This document shows positions 5,973 through 11,480 of a stretch of DNA of 11,480 nt, one piece after another (the stretch's first letter is position 1; each line of letters begins with the position of its first letter). Position numbers and translations under genes: made by a program. The stretch spans positions 1 to 11,480 of the forward strand of contig CAIQHW010000304.1 of assembly GCA_903871715.1 (NCBI GenBank), written 5' to 3'. Below the pieces are notes generated by a model, which was given only the letters and a program-made list of their open reading frames with translations, was not told the origin of the DNA and did not search any database. The stretch is from an uncultured bacterium. Lineage in GTDB: Bacteria > Bacteroidota > Bacteroidia > Chitinophagales > CAIODY01.

Positions 5973-8567
5973 TTATTCCTTTCCACCCAACACACAATCT
6001 TTTTTCAAGTTTATTTTTTTACCCGAAACATTGAACAATGCTGCATACACAATATAAATGCCTTTGTTCAATTTACTCCCGTTTGCATCTGTTCCATCCC
6101 ATTGAAAAAATCCTGATTGTTCTAAAGTTTGATTGTTGGCAATTGTTTTTACTAAAACACCCAAACTACTATAAACAGTGATGTTAGCGTTATATCCAGC
6201 ATTATCTAAATGATAGCGAATCATTAAAATATCATTCTTGCCATCATCATCTGGCGTAAAAACTTTTGGCTCTAAATCAATTTCAGCATTGGTTGAAACA
6301 GATGAAATGGCTTCCGAATTTCGATAAGCAGGCGTCGCAAAACCCACTACCGATGCGGCACTGTGCCAATTATTTTCATCTTGCGTTTTTGCTTCGGATG
6401 AAATTCTTTCTAAAGAAACTCCTTGTTTTGAATGCAACAATGGATAATGCCAAGCATCAGAATAAGTGAGTTCATCAATAATTTTTCCTGATTGATTGAT
6501 TAAAGCAACAGTTCCGTTGTGGTCGTCTAATGTAGGCACAGAGCCAATTTCCAACACACCATTCGGATTTGGTGTTGAATAATTTTGCAAAATATTATCT
6601 CGTGAATCGGTGATAGCTACATAATCATTTGGAAAAAATAAGTAGCCATTTTTTTGTGCAAACACAGCCGTATTCAAGTTTCCAGCCGCATCGGTGTTGG
6701 CAATTTGTAATTTTGAAAGGTCAATAATTTTATTGCTGCGGTTATAAATTTCTACAAAACGATTGCCGTAGGTTTTTGGATAAAACAATACTTCATTCAG
6801 CACAACATCAATGCTGTCAACAGTTTCGGGCAATCCAAATTTTGCTGTGTTTGCAGAAATTAAGTTTGAACTACAATCTGAAATTCCATTTACAGTAATC
6901 GTGTAAATTGTTTTTGGTTGAAAAGAATTGGAAAAAGTTAAAACAATGCTTTGCTCTGAAAATCTACCGAATACAGCATTCGTAGGACTTCCAATAGAAT
7001 TGTCAACCACAAAATTTTGCAAGTTGGCAATTACACTCACATTCATCGGCTCACTAAAAAATATTTCTAAAGTGGAATCAGTGATTGGAAATGCTCTAAT
7101 CAAATCAGGTGAAATATTATCAGGGTTAATTTCATCCACCGAATTTTTTCTGCCTGGAGTGCCGCCGCTAGCATCATTGCTGGCTTTCCAATTATTTGCA
7201 CCACAAGGATTTTTGGTGTCCATCATTTCCAAACTCCACCCACCATTTTTTTTGAAATTACTTTGATAGGTATTCAAATCATAATGAACAAAGTGAATCA
7301 TAAATCCGTCAGCATCTTCTAACTGTAAATAATCACCATCATTATTTAAAGTAGGGATACTTGAGCAGATTATTAATCTTCCATAGTGCTGAAGTGCAGG
7401 CGCATCAGCAACGCCACACAATAAAATAAAACTGTCAGGTTGTAAAATTATGTGCTGATTAATTGTTACAAATGACGTCGTGTCCAAAAATTCCCAATTA
7501 AATAAATCTATCGCTGTTGAAGAAACATTCCTTAATTCAATATATTCCGCATTCGGCAAACCCACTGGTGGATTAGGGTTTGCCATTATTTCATCAATCA
7601 CCACATCATACGCTTTTGCTTTGTAAAAAGTGAAATTTAAAGTTTGATTGGTCATCGCATTTCCACTCACATCTGCCACATTACTCACCGTGATTTGATA
7701 ATTTTTATTTTGAAATGAGTTGATAAAAGTGAGATGCACCAAAGTAGTATTTACCGCATCACGTATAGCACTCACAGCATTTCCAATTCCATTATTTACA
7801 AAGTAGTTGGCTACATTTTGCGAAGAAGATAGTTGCACCGATTCAGTAAACAACACATCCATTTGAGTAGAAGAAATTGGTGTAATGCTTGACACAGTAG
7901 GCGGTGTAACATCTACAATATTGCTGCCTGCATAAACATCATCAAAATAAAATTTAGTGCTTCGAGTAGAAGTGTAATTACACCAAAAGCCCATGTAATT
8001 TGAGTTTCGGAGGGATGTATCAAAACAAGTGAACTCCAAACCAAAATCATTCCCCCCCAAAGTGTCACTCCAAATTGTCCAGTTACCAATTAAATCTCTG
8101 CGAACTTTTATTCTCAACGTGTTGGTATTTTTTCCGCAATGTCCTTTCAAGCCACCTGCAATCTTCGTTTTCACATTTGCTACTTGTTTGAAAAATTCAA
8201 TAGAATCGTTGGAGCCGCTTGTTCCCATTTGAATAAAATAACCGTTAGAAGTTTTTTTCAAATTCATACTATCGCTTGAAAGATAAGTCCGTAGCTGATT
8301 TGAAGTGCTTGGCGCAAAATCTAACTTCACCCAAAATTGCCATTCTGTTGAATCTAATCTGTTTGAAACTGTTGAAATGCTTGCTGTATCAGTGATTGCA
8401 GGCGCATTCAATTGTAACTGAAAATTTGAATTGACTATGAATTTGCTGGTATCACCCATCCATATTGGGTTTGCGGTGAAGTTACCATCCGAAAATTTAT
8501 CATTTACTTGAGCTTGAGCAAAGTGAAAAGCGAAAATTGTGATTATAAAAAAAATGTTTTTTTTCAT
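5973..8567 (-). CDS. Secreted lamin-tail-domain surface protein with T9SS/FlgD-like C-terminus
   Basis: The product has 864 residues. Residues 1-19 are a clear signal peptide (basic start, hydrophobic core, AQA cleavage site before Q20). Residues 20-218 form a beta-rich region resembling a jelly-roll or laminin-G-like fold. Then a two-domain module occurs twice: an Ig-like domain beginning DVTPPTVSSITP (about 219-314) with a lamin-tail domain (322-476, VIDEIMANP and EYIELRN), and a second Ig-like domain (485-580) with a second lamin-tail domain (586-748, VLNEVLFYP and FVEIYNRS). The C-terminus from 763 (VFTPDDDGKND, FFQWDGTDANG, GIYIVYA) resembles FlgD-like or gliding-motility C-terminal domains, so type IX export is inferred. 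The ATG at 8567 gives the complete signal peptide. The gene starts 36 bases after the DUF2520 gene and ends 97 bases before the ComA-like gene. Coding-strand A8, T8 and G7 homopolymers are present (see findings). No catalytic motif is recognised. Confidence 0.88.
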   Translation of the reverse strand: MKKNIFFIITIFAFHFAQAQVNDKFSDGNFTANPIWMGDTSKFIVNSNFQLQLNAPAITDTASISTVSNRLDSTEWQFWVKLDFAPSTSNQLRTYLSSDSMNLKKTSNGYFIQMGTSGSNDSIEFFKQVANVKTKIAGGLKGHCGKNTNTLRIKVRRDLIGNWTIWSDTLGGNDFGLEFTCFDTSLRNSNYMGFWCNYTSTRSTKFYFDDVYAGSNIVDVTPPTVSSITPISSTQMDVLFTESVQLSSSQNVANYFVNNGIGNAVSAIRDAVNTTLVHLTFINSFQNKNYQITVSNVADVSGNAMTNQTLNFTFYKAKAYDVVIDEIMANPNPPVGLPNAEYIELRNVSSTAIDLFNWEFLDTTSFVTINQHIILQPDSFILLCGVADAPALQHYGRLIICSSIPTLNNDGDYLQLEDADGFMIHFVHYDLNTYQSNFKKNGGWSLEMMDTKNPCGANNWKASNDASGGTPGRKNSVDEINPDNISPDLIRAFPITDSTLEIFFSEPMNVSVIANLQNFVVDNSIGSPTNAVFGRFSEQSIVLTFSNSFQPKTIYTITVNGISDCSSNLISANTAKFGLPETVDSIDVVLNEVLFYPKTYGNRFVEIYNRSNKIIDLSKLQIANTDAAGNLNTAVFAQKNGYLFFPNDYVAITDSRDNILQNYSTPNPNGVLEIGSVPTLDDHNGTVALINQSGKIIDELTYSDAWHYPLLHSKQGVSLERISSEAKTQDENNWHSAASVVGFATPAYRNSEAISSVSTNAEIDLEPKVFTPDDDGKNDILMIRYHLDNAGYNANITVYSSLGVLVKTIANNQTLEQSGFFQWDGTDANGSKLNKGIYIVYAALFNVSGKKINLKKDCVLGGKE

Positions 8568-8598
8568 TTAATAAAAATAAAAAACTCATTTAATAAAA
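8564..8598 (-). repeat. 13-bp direct repeat carrying two ATGs at the lamin-tail gene start
   Basis: TTTTATTAAATGA occurs twice on the minus strand, at 8586-8598 and 8564-8576, with a 22-base offset. The downstream copy contains the start codon of the lamin-tail gene at 8567. The upstream copy contains an ATG at 8589 in another frame. The repeats occupy most of the 36-base gap after the DUF2520 gene. Confidence 0.6.
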
Positions 8599-8603
8599 GA
8601 AAA

Positions 8604-9392
8604 TTATTTTGAGTGAAATCGAGCATTTTGTTGAATACTAAATGTGAGTTCTTTATAAACTTTTTTGAAAGTTGGGTTGGAGAAAAACCGCAAATGATTT
8701 TGAATGGTATTTTCATCGCCTCGAATGGCAGGACCAGTTTGACTTTCAGCTGCTGGCATTTTTTCTAATCGCTCAAAAGTTTCTTTTAACAAAGGTTGCA
8801 AAAGTTTAAAATCTATTTTTTCTGCTTCGCAAATTTCTTGTGCAATGGCAACTAAATGATTAGTAAAATTATTGACAAAAACTGCCGAAACATGCAAAGC
8901 CAGACGTTGTGCATCATTCATTTCGATGACATTGATACTAATTGATGTAGCAATTTCTTTTATCAATTTCGATTTGCCCGAAATAATAAAAGGCACATTT
9001 TTCAAATCAGCATCCACCTCTTTTTTCAACGATTGCAATGGATATAAAACGCCGCTATTCCATTTTTCATTTTCCAAAACATTTATCGAAACTGAAGCCG
9101 CAGTGTATATCACCAAAGGTCTTGCAGCAGTTGTTAAAGTTTTAACTTCAAAAAATCTGTTTAGTTTTTTTACCACATTTTCAATCTGCGAATCATTTAC
9201 GGCAATCAAATAAATATCAGCTTTTGCAATTTTATTAAAATCTGTTTCAGCTTCGCCATTTAATTTTTCGGCTAAAATTTTTGCATGATTTTTATTTCGG
9301 CTAATCACTTGCACCACTTCAAAACCATTATGCAGAAAGGCTTTGCCAATATGTGTAGCAATATTTCCCGAACCGATAATTACTATTTTCAT
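8604..9392 (-). CDS. Rossmann-fold / DUF2520 domain protein
   Basis: The 262-residue product begins with a dinucleotide-binding Rossmann motif (GSGNIATHIG, 7-16). It continues with ISRN (30-33), which suggests NADP-type recognition, and with the family motifs AVNDSQI (64-70) and YPLQSL (117-122). The C-terminal half is an all-helical DUF2520-like domain containing RLALHVSAVFVNNFTNH (163-179) and the signature TGPAIRGD (219-226). The architecture matches Rossmann-like plus DUF2520 proteins, related to pyrroline-5-carboxylate reductase and F420-dependent NADP reductase. It is probably a cytoplasmic NAD(P)-dependent oxidoreductase of unknown substrate. The length is usual and the ATG at 9392 directly precedes the Rossmann strand (MKIVIIGSG). 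It lies 56 bases after the sugar transferase gene and 36 before the lamin-tail gene, which suggests co-transcription. In other Bacteroidota I recall this gene beside a KdsC-like phosphatase and Maf; neither is here. The family is secure; the reaction is unknown. Confidence 0.85.
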   Translation of the reverse strand: MKIVIIGSGNIATHIGKAFLHNGFEVVQVISRNKNHAKILAEKLNGEAETDFNKIAKADIYLIAVNDSQIENVVKKLNRFFEVKTLTTAARPLVIYTAASVSINVLENEKWNSGVLYPLQSLKKEVDADLKNVPFIISGKSKLIKEIATSISINVIEMNDAQRLALHVSAVFVNNFTNHLVAIAQEICEAEKIDFKLLQPLLKETFERLEKMPAAESQTGPAIRGDENTIQNHLRFFSNPTFKKVYKELTFSIQQNARFHSK

Positions 9393-9448
9393 GAATTAAG
9401 AACTAAAGAATAAAAAAAGAATACAACATAACTGCCCAGCGCTTTTTG

Positions 9449-10864
9449 CTATTTTCCTTTTCCTTGAAAAATAATCAACACAGTATAAATCATAATTTTA
9501 AAATCTAAAGCCAGCGACATATTTTCGATGTACAACAAATCGAATTTCATACGCTCTATCATTTCATCTATATTGCTTGCGTAGCCAAATTTTACCATTC
9601 CCCAACTGGTTAAGCCAGGTTGTACTTTTTGCAAATGCTTGTAGGCTGGCGCATTTTCAACAATTTTATCAATGTAAAATTTGCGCTCGGGTCGCGGACC
9701 TACCAAACTCATGTCGCCTTTTAAAATGTTGATGAACTGCGGAAGCTCATCAATACGCCATTTGCGCATCACTTTTCCCCAAGATGTAATTCTAGTATCG
9801 TCATGGCTGGAGAGAGCTGGTCCATTTTTTTCGGCATCAACATACATGCTACGAAATTTATAAATCGCAAAAGGTTTATTGTTTTTACCCACTCTTTCTT
9901 GCAAATAAAAAATGCTGCCCGATGAAGAAAGTTTTGTACGAAGTGCTGCAAATAGCAGTATTGGCAATGTTATCACCAAAGCCAAAAGTGATGCAACAAT
10001 ATCTAACAAGCGCTTTATTTGGCGTTGCCAATCTGGCATCAATTCGGGATGAATACCGATTAACACTGCACCCATCACGTGGCTCATTTTTACACTGCCA
10101 CTTAAAATATCGTACATATCGGGTGTGATGCTGATGCTTACAGGTTGGTCTGCCAGCGCATTTATCAAGCTATTCAGCCGCTCGTGCTCGCTGGTTTCCA
10201 CTGCAATAATTACTTCTTCAATTTTATTTTCGGCAATTATTTTTTTTAGGTCTGCCAGCGTTCCTAAATTGTTTAAATAGTTACTTAACCCATTTTTCCC
10301 ATTTTCATCAGTATAAGTAAATCCTTTGAAAAGGTAGCCCAGGCTGCGTTTGCGGTTATCTATTTCTTTAAAAATATCAATCGCCATTTTATTTCCGCCT
10401 AAAATTAAAGTGTTGTAGCCCACTTGCCGTGTTACTAATTGACGTTTGGCATAAGTCAAAATAAAATAGCGCAATAAAAATGTAGCCGTAAAACTCAATG
10501 CCCACAAGGCAAAGAACGATTGATAATAACCCGACACGTTTTTTACATAATCATCTAACAGCACTAAAAAAAATAAAACAATGCTGCCAATGAGGCTAAT
10601 AAAAAATGTTTTAGTAAATTCATTTAATCGCGATTTGCGATAAACATCGGTATAAGAACCTGCAATAAAATATAACAACAACCAACACAAAGGCACCAAA
10701 ATCAAGCCCAGCCAAAGTTTATGGTCGTTTAAATAACTAACTTGAAATGGTGGAATTAATTTTTCAACGTAGGCTTTTCTAAAAATAAAAAACAACAGCC
10801 AAGCAATTAAAGCTGCTGAATAATCAATCATTAGGTAATAATATTTGCTGTGCTTAGGCGTCAA
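9449..10864 (-). CDS. Initiating polyprenyl-phosphate sugar-1-phosphate transferase (exopolysaccharide biosynthesis)
   Basis: The 471-residue membrane enzyme is of the WbaP/WcaJ type. It transfers a sugar-1-phosphate from a nucleotide sugar to undecaprenyl phosphate, the first step of surface-glycan assembly. There are four N-terminal membrane helices (about 8-28, 50-68, 86-104, 118-136), a CoA-binding-like cytoplasmic domain (about 145-260) and then the bacterial sugar transferase domain. That domain has an RLLDIVASLLALVITLP membrane segment (284-300), ERVGKNNKPFAIYKFRSM (323-340), RIDELPQ with the catalytic Asp-Glu pair (373-374), and GDMSLVGPRPE (383-393). All key residues are present. The start at 10864 is a TTG; the next in-frame ATG at 10831 would cut into the first helix, and family members usually have about 10 residues before it, so TTG is preferred. 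It begins only 7 bases after the lipoprotein-like gene, indicating one operon. The sugar is not predictable. Confidence 0.93.
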   Translation of the reverse strand: MTPKHSKYYYLMIDYSAALIAWLLFFIFRKAYVEKLIPPFQVSYLNDHKLWLGLILVPLCWLLLYFIAGSYTDVYRKSRLNEFTKTFFISLIGSIVLFFLVLLDDYVKNVSGYYQSFFALWALSFTATFLLRYFILTYAKRQLVTRQVGYNTLILGGNKMAIDIFKEIDNRKRSLGYLFKGFTYTDENGKNGLSNYLNNLGTLADLKKIIAENKIEEVIIAVETSEHERLNSLINALADQPVSISITPDMYDILSGSVKMSHVMGAVLIGIHPELMPDWQRQIKRLLDIVASLLALVITLPILLFAALRTKLSSSGSIFYLQERVGKNNKPFAIYKFRSMYVDAEKNGPALSSHDDTRITSWGKVMRKWRIDELPQFINILKGDMSLVGPRPERKFYIDKIVENAPAYKHLQKVQPGLTSWGMVKFGYASNIDEMIERMKFDLLYIENMSLALDFKIMIYTVLIIFQGKGK

Positions 10865-10871
10865 CCGATTT

Positions 10872-11480
10872 TTATTTGCTGATTAATTTTATGTTATCTA
10901 AGTAAATATTTTGTGGCGAAGTAATGTCACCAATCGTATTTCCAGCTTTAAGAATAATGCCGTAAGATGTGCCTTGCAACTGCGTTACAGCATCGCTAAT
11001 GTCAATATAAATTTTATTCCAAGTGCTGTGTGCATTTAAAGTTTCCACCCAATATTTTTCACCGCCACTGGAATTATTTACCAGCAACCCTATTGTTATT
11101 GGGATGTCGCATTTATAATTCATTTCAATAAAGACAATGGAATTATATGGCAAAGTGAAATATGGTGTGTAAACTTCCACTGTATCGTTGGTTGGTGTTA
11201 AAGTTATTTTTCCATACCATTGGCTCCAAAGCCTTTCTGACGGCTGATTATCGCGATAGATGGTAGTATCGCCTATTAATTTTGAAAATGTATTTCCATT
11301 TTCAAAGGTTTCATTTAAATGAAACTTAGCGCTGTCAATATATTTCACAATAGGTGTTATAACTGTTGTTTGCGACTTTGTTAATACAACAGTATCAAAA
11401 TATGCGGTGTAAAACGGATATTGAAAATGCATAGTAGTAATGCCATTTTTTAAAACACCTGGCGACAAAAGCACCGCAAT
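10872..11480 (-). CDS. Conserved Bacteroidota hypothetical protein, probably a lipoprotein (5' end outside window)
   Basis: The frame is open to the right edge (203 codons visible) and reads through the GTG at 11474, so the true start lies beyond the window. The visible part opens with VLLSPGVLKNGI, then YPFYTAYFDTVVL, FENGNTFSKL, an aromatic-rich beta-strand region, LPYNSIVFIEMNYKCDIPITIGLLVNN and WNKIYIDISDAV, ending in IYLDNIKLISK. The alternating strands and the final YLDNIKL are typical of a carbohydrate-binding-module-like jelly roll. From memory, similar proteins in Bacteroidota are lipoproteins encoded just upstream of an exopolysaccharide sugar transferase, as here (7-base gap). The lipobox would be outside the window and cannot be checked. 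No enzymatic motif is visible. A role in surface-glycan handling is inferred from context only. Confidence 0.75.
   Translation of the reverse strand: MAVLLSPGVLKNGITTMHFQYPFYTAYFDTVVLTKSQTTVITPIVKYIDSAKFHLNETFENGNTFSKLIGDTTIYRDNQPSERLWSQWYGKITLTPTNDTVEVYTPYFTLPYNSIVFIEMNYKCDIPITIGLLVNNSSGGEKYWVETLNAHSTWNKIYIDISDAVTQLQGTSYGIILKAGNTIGDITSPQNIYLDNIKLISK

Noticed and set aside
6928..7266. Plus-strand open frame of 112 codons
   Set aside because: It is antisense to the lamin-tail gene and has no recognisable protein features.
8872..9213. Plus-strand open frame of 113 codons
   Set aside because: It lies wholly antisense to the well-recognised Rossmann/DUF2520 gene and shows no family motif.
1..11480. 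tRNA, rRNA, transposase genes or IS ends
   Set aside because: None was recognised on either strand. The gene-free stretches are accounted for by short intergenic gaps and the repeats and hairpins at 4238-5080.

Overview
The window looks like chromosomal DNA of a member of the Bacteroidota, probably an environmental lineage near the Chitinophagales or Sphingobacteriales. The reasons are its AT-rich composition, the absence of Shine-Dalgarno sequences, a giant PKD-repeat protein ending in a gliding-motility-associated (CHU_C / TIGR04131-like) domain, a second secreted protein with lamin-tail domains and a similar C-terminus, and a Bacteroidota-type sugar-phosphate transferase. The phylum is well supported; anything narrower is inference.

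Layout. Bases 2-4237 (+) hold the 3' part of one giant secreted protein gene whose start lies left of the window. Bases 4238-5080 separate convergent genes. This stretch contains a small inverted repeat, a strong terminator, what looks like the C-terminal remnant of a Bacteroidota hypothetical-protein family (4265-4777), a second hairpin, a run of seven degenerate 21-bp tandem repeats (4820-4966), and a terminator serving the minus-strand genes. From 5081 to the right edge every gene is on the minus strand. In transcription order they are a probable lipoprotein (partial, 10872-11480), an initiating polyprenyl-phosphate sugar transferase (9449-10864), a Rossmann/DUF2520 protein (8604-9392), a secreted lamin-tail protein (5973-8567) and a ComA-like phosphosulfolactate synthase homologue (5081-5875).

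How the parts relate. The two secreted proteins are predicted type IX secretion cargo. The lipoprotein and sugar transferase look like the edge of an exopolysaccharide or surface-glycan locus. The DUF2520 and ComA-like genes look metabolic and have no evident functional link to the surface genes beyond shared direction and short spacing. No RNA gene, transposase, CRISPR array or defence system is visible. The least explained part is the 4238-5080 interval: a C-rich, G-poor gene remnant followed by a 21-bp repeat that keeps an open frame with a heptapeptide pattern on the opposite strand. Within genes, the points worth a second look are an exact 555-bp-period internal duplication in the giant protein and slip-prone homopolymers in the lamin-tail gene.
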